A stretch of 64,000 nucleotides of DNA from Nocardia thailandica NBRC 100428 (GTDB taxonomy: Bacteria > Actinomycetota > Actinomycetes > Mycobacteriales > Mycobacteriaceae), in assembly GCF_000308795.1 (NCBI RefSeq), contig NZ_BAGK01000091.1, positions 1 through 64,000 on the forward strand, read 5' to 3'. A model generated the notes under the pieces. It had not been told where the DNA came from and searched no databases. It saw only the letters and a program-made list of their open reading frames with translations. The position numbers were made by a program, and so were the translations under genes. Of the stretch, positions 1-9,154 are shown piece by piece. Position 1 is the first letter of the stretch. Every line of letters begins with the position of its first letter.

Positions 1-367
1 ACCCGGGTCCGCGGCGTGGCCCGTCCGGTGCGCGGCCATCCGGTCGGTCACGGTAGCCGGTCGCGAACGCGTCCCAGCCTGCGGAGCGACCGCCGCGTGG
101 AGGTCCGCGGGTGACCAGCCGTCCGTCGATCGCCCGGTCGAGGAAGCGCGCCGTCGCGAGGTCGGCGCCCGCGGCGGTCTCCTGGCCGGACACCTGCGCG
201 GTGAACCGCTCGATCACGGTCGTGTCGCCGCGCGCCGCCAGGACGGCGACCGTCGCCAGCGCCTCGGCGACCCGCCCGGGGTCGCCGGAGCGCGCGGCCT
301 CGACCGGAAGGTCGCCCACGGCGGCGGGTCTGCGCCCGGTGCGTCGGCGTCGGTTCTGCTTGGCCAC
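1..367 (-). CDS. Hypothetical protein, N-terminal part (runs off the left edge)
   Basis: An open frame read from a GTG at 367 leftwards to the window edge has no stop in 122 codons. Nearly every codon of the first 85 ends in G or C, which marks this as the coding frame. AGGA lies about nine bases before the GTG. The visible product has a basic N-terminus (AKQNRRRRTGRR) followed by an Ala/Glu-rich, probably helical part. I recognise no domain. It points away from hisA. In M. tuberculosis hisH directly precedes hisA, so this gene may separate the two here. The C-terminus is outside the window. The call as a gene is moderate; its function is unknown. Confidence 0.5.
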   Translation of the reverse strand, partial: MAKQNRRRRTGRRPAAVGDLPVEAARSGDPGRVAEALATVAVLAARGDTTVIERFTAQVSGQETAAGADLATARFLDRAIDGRLVTRGPPRGGRSAGWDAFATGYRDRPDGRAPDGPRRGPG

Positions 368-572
368 GAGTGTCCTGTCGGTGGGAGACCGCCCGAGCCG
401 TGCGGTGGGGCGGTGGGGCGGTGGAAGATCGTGTCGCCATTGTCGCCGGTCGCCGGATCGCGGCTGGCGCGGCCTTCGGCCGGTGCCCGGCATCGCGGGC
501 GCGGGCAGGTCCGGTACGTGATCCGGGACGCATCGGCGAAGGGCGTTGCGGGAGGGCGCGGTGCGGACCCAG

Positions 573-578
573 TAGTCT
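573..578 (+). promoter_or_regulatory. -10 element of hisA/priA
   Basis: TAGTCT lies six bases before the GTG at 585, with no Shine-Dalgarno sequence between. This spacing puts the transcription start at or next to the start codon, as in leaderless actinobacterial mRNAs. Confidence 0.55.
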
Positions 579-584
579 GGGCGG

Positions 585-1316
585 GTGAGTCTTGTGCTGC
601 TGCCCGCCGTCGATGTCGCCAATGGTGAGGCCGTGCGCCTCGTGCAGGGGGAGGCCGGTAGCGAAACCGGTTACGGTTCGCCGCGGGACGCCGCGCTGGC
701 CTGGCAGCAGGCGGGCGCCGAGTGGGTCCATCTGGTCGACCTGGACGCCGCCTTCGGCAAGGGCTCCAACCGCGACCTCATCGCCGGCGTCATCGGCGAA
801 CTCGACGTGAAGGTCGAACTCTCCGGCGGCATCCGCGACGACGACTCGCTGAAGGCCGCCCTCGCCACCGGGTGCGCGCGGGTCAACATCGGCACCGCCG
901 CGATCGAGAACCCCGAGTGGTGCGCGCGGGTGCTCGGCGAATACGGCGACCGGATCGCGGTCGGCCTCGACGTCAAGCTGATCGACGGCGAATGGCGCCT
1001 GCGCGGGCGCGGCTGGGTCACCGACGGCGGTGACCTGTGGGAGGTCCTCGAGCGGCTCGAACGCGACGGCTGTTCGCGCTACGTCGTGACCGACGTGTCC
1101 AAGGACGGCACGCTGACCGGCCCCAACCTGGACCTGCTCGCCCAGGTCGCCAACGCGGCCGAGGCGCCGGTCGTCGCCTCCGGCGGCATCTCCGAACTCG
1201 CGGACCTGGTCGCCATCGCCGGGCTCGTCGAGGACGGTGTGGAGGGCGCGATCATCGGCAAGGCGCTCTACGCAGGCCGGTTCACGCTGCCCGAAGCCCT
1301 GGCCGCGGTGCGCTGA
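585..1316 (+). CDS. priA: Phosphoribosyl isomerase A (bifunctional HisA/TrpF)
   Basis: A 243-residue (beta/alpha)8 enzyme. It isomerises ProFAR to PRFAR in histidine synthesis and, in actinobacteria, also phosphoribosylanthranilate in tryptophan synthesis. The catalytic aspartates are Asp10 (PAVDVANG) and Asp174 ([13 protein letters not shown]). Arg142 and Trp144 (GRGW) match the mobile-loop residues that let M. tuberculosis PriA take both substrates (Arg143, Trp145). The dual role is supported by the absence of trpF from the trp cluster downstream. The GTG start is favoured by TAGTCT six bases upstream. It is the first gene of priA-impA-hisF. Strictly it could be called hisA; the TrpF activity is inferred. 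Confidence 0.95.
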   Translation: MSLVLLPAVDVANGEAVRLVQGEAGSETGYGSPRDAALAWQQAGAEWVHLVDLDAAFGKGSNRDLIAGVIGELDVKVELSGGIRDDDSLKAALATGCARVNIGTAAIENPEWCARVLGEYGDRIAVGLDVKLIDGEWRLRGRGWVTDGGDLWEVLERLERDGCSRYVVTDVSKDGTLTGPNLDLLAQVANAAEAPVVASGGISELADLVAIAGLVEDGVEGAIIGKALYAGRFTLPEALAAVR

Positions 1317-1320
1317 GGTG

Positions 1321-2148
1321 ATGACCGCGCAGGGACACGCCGACCGCACCGCGCTGCTCGCCGTCGCCACCGAGGTACTCGACTCGGTGGCCGCGCGATT
1401 CGTCGAAGGTATCGGCGCCCCCAGCGCGGTGACCAAGGGCCGCAACGACTTCGCGACCGAACTCGACCTCGAGCTGGAACGCACCATCTCGGCCGAACTC
1501 GAACGCCGGACCGGATTCCCCGTGCACGGCGAGGAATTCGGCGGTCCGTCGCTCACCTCGGGTACCGCCTGGGTGCTCGATCCGATCGACGGCACCTTCA
1601 ACTACTCCTCCGGGCACCCGATGTCGGGCACCCTGCTCGCCCTGGTCCACGACGGCGACCCGGTCATCGGGCTGACCTGGCTGCCGCTGCTCGGCCGGCG
1701 CTACGCCGCCGTCGAGGGCGGGCCGCTGCTGGTCGACGGCGTCGCGGTGCCGCCGCTGGAACGCGGCAAGCTGGCCGACGCCATGATCGGGTTCGGCGCC
1801 TTCAACCTCGATTCCGCGGGCCGCATCCCCGGCCAGTTCCGCTTCGACCTGCTCGGGGCGCTGAGCAGGCTGTCCTCGCGGGTGCGCATGCACGGTGCCA
1901 CCGGCATCGACCTGGCCTTCACCGCCTCCGGCGTGCTCGGCGGTGCCGTGGTGTTCGGCCATCACCCCTGGGACAACGCGGCCGGGGTGGCGCTGGTCCG
2001 CGCGGCGGGTGGCGTGGTCACCGACCTGCTCGGTGCCCCCTGGACCATCACCTCGGGCTCGGTGCTGGCCGCCGCGCCCGGCGTGCACGAAGAACTCCTG
2101 GACATGATCGCCCAGGTCGGCGACGACGAAAGAGGACAGAACCGATGA
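1321..2148 (+). CDS. impA: Inositol monophosphatase family protein
   Basis: A 275-residue member of the Mg2+-dependent, Li+-sensitive phosphatase superfamily. Metal-site motifs are visible: GEE near residue 60, DPIDGTFNY for the central metal cluster, and WDNAAG near the C-terminus. It lies between hisA and hisF like M. tuberculosis impA (Rv1604). The family acts on inositol-1-phosphate and related sugar phosphates. A histidinol-phosphatase (HisN-like) role is possible from the his context but is not shown by the sequence. The ATG at 1321 follows the hisA stop by four bases. The stop overlaps the hisF start (ATGA), so translational coupling is likely. Confidence 0.88.
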   Translation: MTAQGHADRTALLAVATEVLDSVAARFVEGIGAPSAVTKGRNDFATELDLELERTISAELERRTGFPVHGEEFGGPSLTSGTAWVLDPIDGTFNYSSGHPMSGTLLALVHDGDPVIGLTWLPLLGRRYAAVEGGPLLVDGVAVPPLERGKLADAMIGFGAFNLDSAGRIPGQFRFDLLGALSRLSSRVRMHGATGIDLAFTASGVLGGAVVFGHHPWDNAAGVALVRAAGGVVTDLLGAPWTITSGSVLAAAPGVHEELLDMIAQVGDDERGQNR

Positions 2149-2918
2149 CCCTGGCCGTACGCGTGATCCCGTGCCTGGACGTCGACGCGGGCCGGGTGGT
2201 CAAGGGCGTCAACTTCCAGAACCTGCGCGACGCCGGCGACCCGGTGGCCCTGGCCGCGGCCTACGACGCCCAGGGCGCCGACGAGCTGACCTTCCTCGAC
2301 GTGACCGCCTCGACCGGCGACCGCGGCACCATGATCGACGTGGTCACCCGCACTGCGGAGCAGATCTTCATCCCGCTCACCGTCGGCGGCGGCGTGCGCA
2401 CGGTCGCCGACGTGGACCGGCTGCTGCGCGCGGGCGCGGACAAGGTGTCGGTGAACACCGCCGCGATCGCCCGCCCGGAGGTGCTGCGCGAGATGTCGGA
2501 GCGCTTCGGTTCGCAGTGCATCGTCCTCTCGGTCGACGCGCGCACCGTGCCCGACGGGCAGCCCGACACCCCGTCCGGCTGGGAGGTCACCACGCACGGT
2601 GGCAAGCGTGGCACCGGCATCGACGCCGTCGAGTGGGCCGTGCGCGGCGCCGAGCTCGGCGTGGGGGAGATCCTGCTCAACTCCATGGACGCCGACGGCA
2701 CCAAGGCCGGTTTCGACCTGCCCATGATCAAGGCGGTCCGCGCGGCGGTGACGGTGCCGGTGATCGCCTCGGGCGGGGCGGGCGCGGTCGCCCACTTCCC
2801 GCCCGCGGTGCACGCCGGGGCCGACGCGGTGCTGGCCGCGAGCGTGTTCCACTTCGGCGACCTCACCATCGGTGAGGTCAAGGACGCCATGCGCGAGGAC
2901 GGCGTCGTGGTGCGCTGA
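2145..2918 (+). CDS. hisF: Imidazole glycerol phosphate synthase, cyclase subunit
   Basis: A 257-residue (beta/alpha)8 subunit that, with HisH, converts PRFAR and glutamine-derived ammonia to imidazole glycerol phosphate and AICAR. The acid/base pair is Asp12 (PCLDVD) and Asp131 (LSVDART), at the positions of Asp11 and Asp130 in the Thermotoga enzyme. Phosphate-binding loops GGGVRT and ASGGAG are present. Its ATG overlaps the impA stop. A hairpin follows at 2929-2960, so this arm of the his operon probably ends here and hisI is transcribed separately. Confidence 0.97.
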   Translation: MTLAVRVIPCLDVDAGRVVKGVNFQNLRDAGDPVALAAAYDAQGADELTFLDVTASTGDRGTMIDVVTRTAEQIFIPLTVGGGVRTVADVDRLLRAGADKVSVNTAAIARPEVLREMSERFGSQCIVLSVDARTVPDGQPDTPSGWEVTTHGGKRGTGIDAVEWAVRGAELGVGEILLNSMDADGTKAGFDLPMIKAVRAAVTVPVIASGGAGAVAHFPPAVHAGADAVLAASVFHFGDLTIGEVKDAMREDGVVVR

Positions 2919-2928
2919 CGCGCGCGGC

Positions 2929-2960
2929 ACGGCGACCGGTCCGCGCGGGCCGGTCGCCGT
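2929..2960. terminator. Bidirectional hairpin between hisF and the SMR pair
   Basis: An 11-bp perfect stem (2929-2939 with 2950-2960, arm ACGGCGACCGG) lies between the converging ends of hisF and the distal SMR gene. There is no clear T-tract, as is common for actinobacterial terminators. Confidence 0.6.
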
Positions 2961-2967
2961 TGCCGTC

Positions 2968-3285
2968 TCAGGCCGCGGTGAGCCGCAGCAGCAGGACGCC
3001 CGCGATGATCGCGCCGAAGGCGGCGACCTTGGCGGCGGTGATCTTCTCGCGGTAGATCAGCGCGCCGAGGACCACGGTGCCGATGGCGCCGAGCCCGGTC
3101 CAGATCGTGTAGCCGACGCCCACGTCGAGGGTGCGCAGCGCCAGGCTCAGGGTGAAGATGCCGCCCGCGGCGGCGAGGAGGGTGAACACCGAGGGCCACA
3201 GGCGGGTGAAGCCGCGGGTGGCGTTGGTGCCGAGCGCGAAGGCGATCTCGAAGATCACCGCGATGCCGAGATACATCCAGGCCAT
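2968..3285 (-). CDS. Small multidrug resistance (SMR) family transporter, distal gene
   Basis: A 105-residue protein with four membrane helices typical of SMR exporters. The essential membrane glutamate is Glu13 ([11 protein letters not shown]). The WTGLGAIG segment in helix 3 resembles the Gdx/SugE branch (guanidinium or quaternary-amine export) more than EmrE. It is very similar to the upstream gene at 3314-3658, and a 28-base gap puts both on one transcript. Tandem SMR genes often form obligate antiparallel heterodimers; that is inferred here. Start ATG at 3285 with AAGGAG upstream. The substrate is unknown. Confidence 0.9.
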   Translation of the reverse strand: MAWMYLGIAVIFEIAFALGTNATRGFTRLWPSVFTLLAAAGGIFTLSLALRTLDVGVGYTIWTGLGAIGTVVLGALIYREKITAAKVAAFGAIIAGVLLLRLTAA

Positions 3286-3313
3286 GACGGAACTCCTTGG
3301 GGAAGTGGGGGAT

Positions 3314-3658
3314 TCAGGCGGCGGCGGGTTCGCGGGAGGCGGCCGCGTCGGCGAGTTTCAGGCCGAGCACCCCGCCGATGATGAGGACGAACGCGGCGAT
3401 CTTGCCCGCGCCGAGGGACTCGCCGAAGACGAGCGTGCCGAACACGACGGTGCCCACCGACCCGATCCCGGTCCACACCGTGTACCCGACGCCCACGTCG
3501 AGGGTGCGCAGCGCCAGGCTCAGGAAGAAGATCCCGCCCGCGGCGGCCGCGGCGGTCAGCAGGGACGGACCGAGCACGGTGAACCCGTGGGTGGCGTTGG
3601 TGGCGAGCGCGAAGACCACCTCGAAGACGGCGGCGACGAGGAGATACAGCCAGGCCAT
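3314..3658 (-). CDS. Small multidrug resistance (SMR) family transporter, proximal gene
   Basis: A 114-residue four-helix SMR protein with Glu13 ([11 protein letters not shown]) and the Gdx-like WTGIGSVG segment. It is nine residues longer at the C-terminus than its partner (tail ASREPAAA). The ATG at 3658 follows GAAGGAG, which rules out the longer upstream extension of the frame. It is the first gene of a two-gene operon divergent from a MarR gene. A 20-bp palindrome sits 12 bases upstream of its start, so MarR control of export is likely. Confidence 0.9.
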   Translation of the reverse strand: MAWLYLLVAAVFEVVFALATNATHGFTVLGPSLLTAAAAAGGIFFLSLALRTLDVGVGYTVWTGIGSVGTVVFGTLVFGESLGAGKIAAFVLIIGGVLGLKLADAAASREPAAA

Positions 3659-3670
3659 GACGGCTCCTTC

Positions 3671-3690
3671 ATTTGTATGTACGTGCAAAT
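3671..3690. promoter_or_regulatory. Palindromic operator candidate, site 1
   Basis: ATTTGTATGTACGTGCAAAT is a 20-bp imperfect palindrome centred on GTAC, in the 67-base divergent promoter between the SMR operon and the MarR gene. Its size and position are typical of MarR-dimer sites. Confidence 0.6.
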
Positions 3691-3703
3691 AACTTGCCGG
3701 GAC

Positions 3704-3723
3704 AGAAGTATGCATGTACAAAT
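3704..3723. promoter_or_regulatory. Operator candidate, site 2
   Basis: AGAAGTATGCATGTACAAAT matches the last 15 bases of site 1 at 12 positions. It starts 33 bp, about three helical turns, after site 1. It ends two bases before the MarR ATG, so a bound repressor would block the MarR start. Confidence 0.45.
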
Positions 3724-3725
3724 AA

Positions 3726-4163
3726 ATGGTGTCAACCGACGTTCCCGACGAGCGGATGTGGTCCCGGCTCTCGGCCCTGCACACCCGTGTCGAGCAGCGG
3801 CTGGGGGTCGCGGTACAGCGCGGCCACGGTCTGGGCCTCTCCGAATATCGCGCGCTCGGCCACCTGGCGGCGGCAGCCGACGGCGAGCTGCGGATGCAGG
3901 AACTCGCCGAGCGGCTCGGCCTCGAACAGAGCTCGGTGACCCGCCTGGTCGGCCGGCTCGACGCCGCCGGACTTGCCCTGCGCGACGTCTGCCCCGACGA
4001 CCGGCGCGGCGTGTACGCCGTCGTCACCCCCGCCGGCCGGGCCGCCTACCGCGCCGCCGAGCCCGCCTACCGCGCCGCGCTGACCGCGGCCCTCGACGAG
4101 GCCGGCGAGGTCGCCACCGCGCTGCGGGCGGCGTTCGGCGCGGCTGTTATAACGGACGGATGA
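3726..4163 (+). CDS. MarR family transcriptional regulator of the SMR pair
   Basis: A 145-residue winged-helix repressor. The recognition helix is near residues 62-77 ([15 protein letters not shown]) and the wing near 91-101 ([10 protein letters not shown]), flanked by dimerisation helices. It is transcribed divergently from two SMR exporter genes across a short AT-rich spacer with two related palindromic sites, so autoregulation and control of export are likely. No Shine-Dalgarno precedes the ATG at 3726; the message may be leaderless, or translation may start at Met11 (3756). Its stop overlaps the hisI ATG, which ties hisI to this promoter. Confidence 0.88.
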   Translation: MVSTDVPDERMWSRLSALHTRVEQRLGVAVQRGHGLGLSEYRALGHLAAAADGELRMQELAERLGLEQSSVTRLVGRLDAAGLALRDVCPDDRRGVYAVVTPAGRAAYRAAEPAYRAALTAALDEAGEVATALRAAFGAAVITDG

Positions 4164-4504
4164 GTCTGGATCCCGCCATCGCCGCCCGCCTCAAGCGCAA
4201 CGAGGCCGGGCTGATCGCCGCCGTCGCGCAGGAACGCTCCACCGGCGACGTGCTCATGATGGCCTGGATGGACGACGAGGCCCTCGCGCGCACCCTCGCC
4301 ACCCGCAAGGCCACCTACTACTCCCGCTCGCGGCAGCAGTACTGGGTCAAGGGCGAGACCTCCGGGCACACCCAGTACGTGCACGAGGTGCGGCTGGACT
4401 GCGACGGCGACACCCTGCTGCTCGTCGTCGATCAGGAGGGCGCGGCCTGTCACACCGGCACGCACACCTGCTGGGACGGCGACGTACTGCTCGCCGCGGA
4501 CTAG
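4160..4504 (+). CDS. hisI: Phosphoribosyl-AMP cyclohydrolase
   Basis: A 114-residue enzyme that opens the purine ring of PR-AMP, the third step of histidine synthesis. Metal ligands are visible: Asp80, Asp82 and Asp84 in DCDGD for Mg2+, and Cys81, Cys97 and Cys104 (ACHTGTHTC) for Zn2+. There is no HisE domain, as usual in actinobacteria. In M. tuberculosis hisI directly follows hisF; here the SMR/MarR module lies between them. The ATG overlaps the MarR stop, so hisI probably depends on the MarR promoter. The stop codon shares CTAG with the stop of the opposing gene. Confidence 0.96.
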   Translation: MSLDPAIAARLKRNEAGLIAAVAQERSTGDVLMMAWMDDEALARTLATRKATYYSRSRQQYWVKGETSGHTQYVHEVRLDCDGDTLLLVVDQEGAACHTGTHTCWDGDVLLAAD

Positions 4505-4968
4505 CAGGGCCCCTCGTCGAGCACCCGCTCCACGCGGGCGGACAGGATCTCCCCGAGCGTGGCCAGGGCCGCGGTCTGCGCCGGATCCAGCCCGTCGAAG
4601 ACCAGTTTGCGCACGGTGTCGACGTAGCCGGGCGCGGCCGCGACGACCTTGTCGAAACCGGCGTCGGTGAGCACCGCGTGCACGCCGCGCTTGCCCGAGG
4701 TGCTGTCACGGCGCACCCAGCCGGTGCGCTCCAGCTTGGAGATCACGTGCGACAACCGCGATAGCGACGCGTTTGCCTTGTGGGCGAGGTCACTGAGCTG
4801 CATGCGGTGCCCGGCCTCCTCCGAGAGGAGGGTCAGCACCCGGAACTCGAAATGGGTGAGCCCGGATTCGCGCTGCATGCGGGTGTCGAGAGCGCTCGGC
4901 ATGCGGGTCATGAGCGCGACGATCGACTGCCAGGCCCGCTGTTCCACGGGATCGAGCCACTGGGTCAC
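4501..4968 (-). CDS. MarR family transcriptional regulator
   Basis: A 155-residue winged-helix protein. The DNA-binding region is near residues 55-100 ([21 protein letters not shown], then the wing [18 protein letters not shown]). It is unlike the MarR protein next to the SMR genes. It converges on hisI, and the two stop codons overlap in CTAG. The GTG at 4968 is used as start; TAGCCT lies only three bases before it, too close for a leaderless -10, so the start is less certain. No neighbouring target gene is obvious. Confidence 0.85.
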   Translation of the reverse strand: MTQWLDPVEQRAWQSIVALMTRMPSALDTRMQRESGLTHFEFRVLTLLSEEAGHRMQLSDLAHKANASLSRLSHVISKLERTGWVRRDSTSGKRGVHAVLTDAGFDKVVAAAPGYVDTVRKLVFDGLDPAQTAALATLGEILSARVERVLDEGPC

Positions 4969-5085
4969 CGCAGGCTACTTCCGGTCCGGGTGGTGGGGGT
5001 GGCACGGTCGATCTGTCACGTCATCGAGTTTGCCACGGCTTCGCTCGGGCCGGGGCGAGTTGGTCCGCGCGTGAGGTCATTCACA

Positions 5086-5661
5086 TCAGGACAGCGGCGG
5101 CTCGGCCGGGGGAGCGGTCGGCTCGGCGGGGACGGTGGCCGCCTTGGCGGCCTTGCGGCGGCGCAGACCGCGCCTGCCCATCAGCGCGAGCACGAGCGCG
5201 AAGACCACGACCGCGACGATCACGCCGACCAGCGTCGCGCCGCGGAAGGCGGGCGCGTCCACGTCGAGGATGCGCTCGCCCGCGTGCGCGGCGTTGTTGC
5301 CGCCGAGGACGATGCCCAGCGTCATCAGGTTCGGTATCGCCACGACCACGGCGCCGAGGATGGCCGCGCCCGCAAGGAACTTGCCGCCCTTGCGCTTCCA
5401 CACCCGGATCGCGAGCAGGACCAGCAGCAGCGGCACGACCGTGCACACGAACCCGTACACCAGGCCCCACCAGATGCCCTGGGTGAAGCTGCCGTGCACG
5501 GTGCGGCCGATCTGCTGCGCCCACCAGCGGGGGATGAACGAGGCCAGCACGAAATAGGTGATCACCAGCACGACGGCGGTGGCCACCGTGATGATGGCCC
5601 GGTTGCGCCAGGTGACGGCGGTGGACTTGCGTTCGGTCGGGTACGCATCACCGGAAGTCAT
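5086..5661 (-). CDS. Conserved membrane protein of unknown function
   Basis: A 191-residue protein with four predicted membrane helices (about residues 21-46, 66-86, 96-121 and 145-163) and a basic, Pro-rich cytoplasmic tail ([14 protein letters not shown]). The loop between helices 1 and 2 is long and contains several Trp residues. I recognise no functional motif. TACGCT lies seven bases before the ATG at 5661, which supports that start. It sits between hisI and bcpB, where M. tuberculosis has chaA, but it does not look like a cation/proton antiporter. Confidence 0.75.
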   Translation of the reverse strand: MTSGDAYPTERKSTAVTWRNRAIITVATAVVLVITYFVLASFIPRWWAQQIGRTVHGSFTQGIWWGLVYGFVCTVVPLLLVLLAIRVWKRKGGKFLAGAAILGAVVVAIPNLMTLGIVLGGNNAAHAGERILDVDAPAFRGATLVGVIVAVVVFALVLALMGRRGLRRRKAAKAATVPAEPTAPPAEPPLS

Positions 5662-5668
5662 GGGGACC

Positions 5669-5674
5669 AGCGTA
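5669..5674 (-). promoter_or_regulatory. -10 element of the membrane-protein gene
   Basis: TACGCT on the minus strand lies seven bases before the ATG at 5661 with no Shine-Dalgarno between, in the leaderless arrangement. Confidence 0.5.
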
Positions 5675-5730
5675 TGCCCGGCAAACCGCCGTCACCGCGA
5701 GCGCGGCGGGCCGTGTCCTGCGGGAAACCG

Positions 5731-6198
5731 TCAGTCGGTCGTGGTGGCGCGGCTGCGCAGCAACGCCAGCGCCTCGTCGGCGTGCACCTTGGCCTTGAGC
5801 TCGCCGGTGATCACCCGCAGGATCGTGCGGTCGGTGTCGATGACGAAGGTGTGCCGCTTGACCGGCGAGATCCGGCCCAGCAGGCCGCGTTTCACGCCGA
5901 AGGCCTCGGCGACCGCGCCGTCGGCGTCCGAGAGCACCGGGTAGTCCAGGCGCTGGGCGGCGGCGAAACCGGACTGGGTGTCGACGCTGTCGGTGCTGAT
6001 CCCGGCGCACGACGCGCCGACGGCGGCGAATTCGGCGCTCAGGTCGCGGAAATGGCAGGCCTCGGCCGTGCACACGGGGGTGTTGGCGGCCGGGTAGAAG
6101 AACAGCACCAGCGGGCCGCCTGCGAGCAGGTCGTCGAGCGAGCGCGGGGTACCGGTCTGGTCGGGGAGGGTGAACTGCGGGGCGAGTCGAGCGGACAT
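5731..6198 (-). CDS. bcpB: Peroxiredoxin of the Bcp/PrxQ type
   Basis: A 155-residue thioredoxin-fold peroxidase that reduces hydrogen and organic peroxides. The active site is [19 protein letters not shown], with peroxidatic Cys43 and a resolving Cys48 in the same helix, as in atypical 2-Cys Bcp proteins. It lies next to trpE like M. tuberculosis bcpB (Rv1608c). An upstream in-frame extension exists, but the ATG at 6198 fits family length and is preceded by TAGGGT seven bases away. Confidence 0.92.
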   Translation of the reverse strand: MSARLAPQFTLPDQTGTPRSLDDLLAGGPLVLFFYPAANTPVCTAEACHFRDLSAEFAAVGASCAGISTDSVDTQSGFAAAQRLDYPVLSDADGAVAEAFGVKRGLLGRISPVKRHTFVIDTDRTILRVITGELKAKVHADEALALLRSRATTTD

Positions 6199-6205
6199 GA
6201 GGCCC

Positions 6206-6211
6206 ACCCTA
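6206..6211 (-). promoter_or_regulatory. -10 element of bcpB
   Basis: TAGGGT on the minus strand lies seven bases before the ATG at 6198, consistent with a leaderless transcript. Confidence 0.5.
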
Positions 6212-6300
6212 GACAGCGCGGCGGCCCCGGCACAGTGCTCGCGCCGATGCGCGCGGCACCACCCCCGACAGGTCGGCACCACCACGCACCGGCGCGCGTC

Positions 6301-6576
6301 TCACTTCTCCAGCAGCGCGGCGATCTTCGGGTCGCGGATCTGCATCACGTCGAGAATGCCGTGCACCCGCAGCATCGGCTCGATCTGGCGGATGCGGTCG
6401 CTGTGCGCGGCGTATTCATCGGGGTAGCGCTCGGAATCCAGTTCCAGCAGCTCCTTCGCGTAGGTGACGAAGGTGGTCAGCGCGCTGGCGGACGCGGCGC
6501 GCTGACCGGCGCCGAAATGCTGCTGGGTGGGGACGGGACGCTGCCCGTCGTGGCCGCCCGGATGGTTGGGGTACAA
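6301..6576 (-). CDS. Small hypothetical protein
   Basis: A 91-residue protein with a polar, His/Gly/Gln-rich N-terminus and a helical C-terminal half ([17 protein letters not shown]) that looks soluble. It has no signal peptide or membrane segment. The start is a TTG at 6576, preceded by AGAGGAG at good spacing. It lies between bcpB and trpE, transcribed away from trpE. I recognise no family. Confidence 0.6.
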   Translation of the reverse strand: MYPNHPGGHDGQRPVPTQQHFGAGQRAASASALTTFVTYAKELLELDSERYPDEYAAHSDRIRQIEPMLRVHGILDVMQIRDPKIAALLEK

Positions 6577-6711
6577 CCTGTGCTCCTCTCGTGGGGTCTA
6601 CCGCATGCGACATGGAACGCGCGCGAGTGTAGTGATGCCGGTCACCCCGGCGCCAACGGCGGGGCCGGGACCGCCGGGCGCGGTCCCCGGCACGCCTGGA
6701 ATGATGGGGAA

Positions 6712-8259
6712 ATGCACGGCGCGTCGACTCCCACCACCACGACCCGCGAGCAGTTCCGGACGCTCGCGGCCGAGCACCGGGTCGTCCCGGTGACCCGAAA
6801 GGTGCTGGCGGACTCCGAAACTCCGCTCTCGGCCTACCGCAAGCTGGCAGGCGACCGGGCGGGCACGTTCCTGTTCGAGTCCGCCGAGAACGGGCGGTCC
6901 TGGTCGCGATGGTCGTTCATCGGCGCGGGCAGCCCGTCCGCCCTGACCGTCGCCGACGGCGAGGCCACCTGGCTGGGCACCGTCCCCGCCGACGCCCCCT
7001 CCGGCGGCGACCCGCTGCGGGCCCTGCACGAGACGCTGCGCCTGCTGCAGACCGAACGCCTGCCCGGGCTGCCGCCGCTGACCGGCGGCCTGGTCGGCTA
7101 CCTCGGCTACGACGCCGTGCGCCGCATCGAGCGCCTGCCCGAGCTGGCCGCCGACGACCTGCGGCTGCCCGAGCTGGTCCTGATGCTGGCCACCGACCTG
7201 GCCGCCTTCGACCACCACGAGGGCGCGATCACACTCATCGCCAACGCCGTCAACTGGAACGGCACCGACGACCGCGTCGACGAGGCCTACGACGACGCGG
7301 TCGCCCGGCTCGACCGGATGACCGCCGCCCTCGCCGCGCCCGCCCCGTCCACGGTGTCGGTGTTCGACCGGCCCGACCCGGTGTTCCGCAGGCAGCGCAG
7401 CACCGAGGAGTTCGGTGCCGACGTGCGCAGGCTGATCAAGGAGATCGAGGCGGGCGAGGCCTTCCAGGTGGTGCTGTCCCAGCGCTTCGAGATGGACTAC
7501 CGCGGCAGCGCCCAGGACGTGTACCGCATGCTGCGCGCCTCGAACCCGAGCCCGTACATGTACCTGATGCACATTCCCGACGGGGACGGCGGCATCGCGT
7601 TCTCCATCGTCGGCTCCAGCCCCGAATCGCTGGTCACCGTGAAGGACGGCATCGCGACCACGCACCCGATCGCGGGCACGCGCTGGCGCGGGGCCACCGA
7701 GGAGGACGACATCCTGCTCGAGAAGGACCTGCTCGCCGACGAGAAGGAGAACGCCGAGCACCTCATGCTCGTCGACCTGGGCCGCAACGACCTGGGCCGG
7801 GTGTGCGCGCCGGGGACCGTGCGGGTCACCGAGTACCGCCACATCGAGCGCTACAGCCACGTCATGCACCTGGTGTCGACCGTGTCCGGTCAGCTGCTGC
7901 CCGGGCGGATCGCCCTGGACGCGGTGCAGGCGTGCTTCCCGGCGGGCACGCTGTCGGGCGCGCCCAAGGTGCGCGCCATGGAACTCATCGAGGAGCTCGA
8001 GCCGACCCGGCGCGGGATCTACGGCGGCGTCGTCGGCTATCTCGACTTCGCCGGCGACGCCGACACCGCCATCGCCATCCGCACCGCCCTGCTCAAGGAC
8101 GGCACCGCCTACGTCCAGGCGGGCGCGGGCGTGGTCGCCGACTCCGACCCCGTCTACGAGGACACCGAGGCCCGCAACAAGGCCATGGCCGTGCTCAAGG
8201 CGATCGCCGCGGCGGACACCGTGCGCACCTACGGCGCCGAGGGCGGGCCCGCCGTATGA
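6712..8259 (+). CDS. trpE: Anthranilate synthase component I
   Basis: A 515-residue chorismate-utilising enzyme that makes anthranilate with glutamine-derived ammonia from the partner subunit TrpG, which is not in the window. The N-terminal feedback motif reads LFES (residues 54-57). Catalytic-domain motifs include [22 protein letters not shown] and [16 protein letters not shown]. The ATG at 6712 gives an N-terminus that lines up with M. tuberculosis TrpE; an open frame continues far upstream but is not coding in style. GGGGA precedes the start. The stop overlaps the next gene. Confidence 0.97.
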   Translation: MHGASTPTTTTREQFRTLAAEHRVVPVTRKVLADSETPLSAYRKLAGDRAGTFLFESAENGRSWSRWSFIGAGSPSALTVADGEATWLGTVPADAPSGGDPLRALHETLRLLQTERLPGLPPLTGGLVGYLGYDAVRRIERLPELAADDLRLPELVLMLATDLAAFDHHEGAITLIANAVNWNGTDDRVDEAYDDAVARLDRMTAALAAPAPSTVSVFDRPDPVFRRQRSTEEFGADVRRLIKEIEAGEAFQVVLSQRFEMDYRGSAQDVYRMLRASNPSPYMYLMHIPDGDGGIAFSIVGSSPESLVTVKDGIATTHPIAGTRWRGATEEDDILLEKDLLADEKENAEHLMLVDLGRNDLGRVCAPGTVRVTEYRHIERYSHVMHLVSTVSGQLLPGRIALDAVQACFPAGTLSGAPKVRAMELIEELEPTRRGIYGGVVGYLDFAGDADTAIAIRTALLKDGTAYVQAGAGVVADSDPVYEDTEARNKAMAVLKAIAAADTVRTYGAEGGPAV

Positions 8260-8990
8260 GCGGCGCGGGCGGGGACGACGCGGCCGCCGGGACGGGCGCG
8301 GTGCCGGCGAAGCGCGGCGCCGGCCGGCGTTCGCCGGTGCTCCCGGTCGCGCTGCTCGCCGTCGCCGCGGCGGGCCTGTGGGCCTCGTCCCGGATGACCT
8401 GGGTGACGGTGCAGTCCTCGGACGGCCTGACCGAACCCCGCACCGACGAGCTGAACGGCAGCACCTGGTTCGGCGCGCTCACGCCGCTGGCGCTGGTGCT
8501 GCTGGCCTCGATCGCGGCCGTGCTCGCGGTCAAGGGCGCGTTGCGGCAGGTGCTCGGCGTGCTCATCGCGGTCGTCGCCGCCGTGGCCGCCGTGCCCGGT
8601 TTCGCCGTCGTGGTCGGCGCGGGCAGGCCCGCCGAACGCGCGGGCACCCTGGCCGAGCTGCCCGCGCGGGCCGTGGTGACCTCGGTGCAGACCCACGTCG
8701 CGCCCGCGCTGCTCTCGCTGGTCGCGGCGGCGCTGGCCCTGGTGGCGGGCGCGCTGCTGACCATGCGCCGTGAGCAGCCGACCTCGCTGTCGGGCAGGTA
8801 CGACGCCCCCGCCGCGCGCAAGGCGGCGGCCACCGAACAGGTCACCGCCCAGCGCGGGGACAAGGGCTCGGCGCCGCTGTCGGAACGGGTCCTGTGGGAC
8901 GCGATCGACGCGGGCACCGACCCGACCGCCGACGACGACGGGGAGCCACCCGCCCCCGAACAGCCGGGCGACCGGCCCGCGCCGAGGTGA
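8256..8990 (+). CDS. Trp-region conserved membrane protein
   Basis: A 244-residue protein with four membrane helices (about residues 29-46, 70-92, 97-120 and 148-170) and a polar, acidic C-terminal tail. It matches the actinobacterial family always found between trpE and trpC (Rv1610 in M. tuberculosis). Its role is unproven; a link to tryptophan or chorismate metabolism is inferred only from location. Its ATG overlaps the trpE stop by four bases, so it is translationally coupled. Confidence 0.85.
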   Translation: MSGAGGDDAAAGTGAVPAKRGAGRRSPVLPVALLAVAAAGLWASSRMTWVTVQSSDGLTEPRTDELNGSTWFGALTPLALVLLASIAAVLAVKGALRQVLGVLIAVVAAVAAVPGFAVVVGAGRPAERAGTLAELPARAVVTSVQTHVAPALLSLVAAALALVAGALLTMRREQPTSLSGRYDAPAARKAAATEQVTAQRGDKGSAPLSERVLWDAIDAGTDPTADDDGEPPAPEQPGDRPAPR

Positions 8991-9069
8991 TCCGCGGCAC
9001 GTGGCGCGGCCCACAGCCGCGGCCGCCCCGGCCGACCCAACCCCGCCGTCACCGCGCGCGGGACCCCCA

Positions 9070-9082
9070 TTTATTGTTGACA
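9070..9082 (+). promoter_or_regulatory. Possible internal promoter before trpC
   Basis: The 164-base gap before trpC holds an isolated AT-rich patch with TATTGT (9072-9077) overlapping TTGACA (9077-9082). Either could serve as a -10 or -35 element, but no well-spaced partner is evident. Confidence 0.3.
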
Positions 9083-9154
9083 AGCATCGGTGAGACAGCG
9101 CCTGGGTCGATTCTCAGGCAGAAAGTCCGTCTCCCCAGAAAGGATTCGAGCCAG

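Noticed and set aside
6600..6711. A possible trp leader peptide upstream of trpE
   Set aside because: Short frames exist, but none contains clustered TGG codons and I saw no terminator/antiterminator pair.
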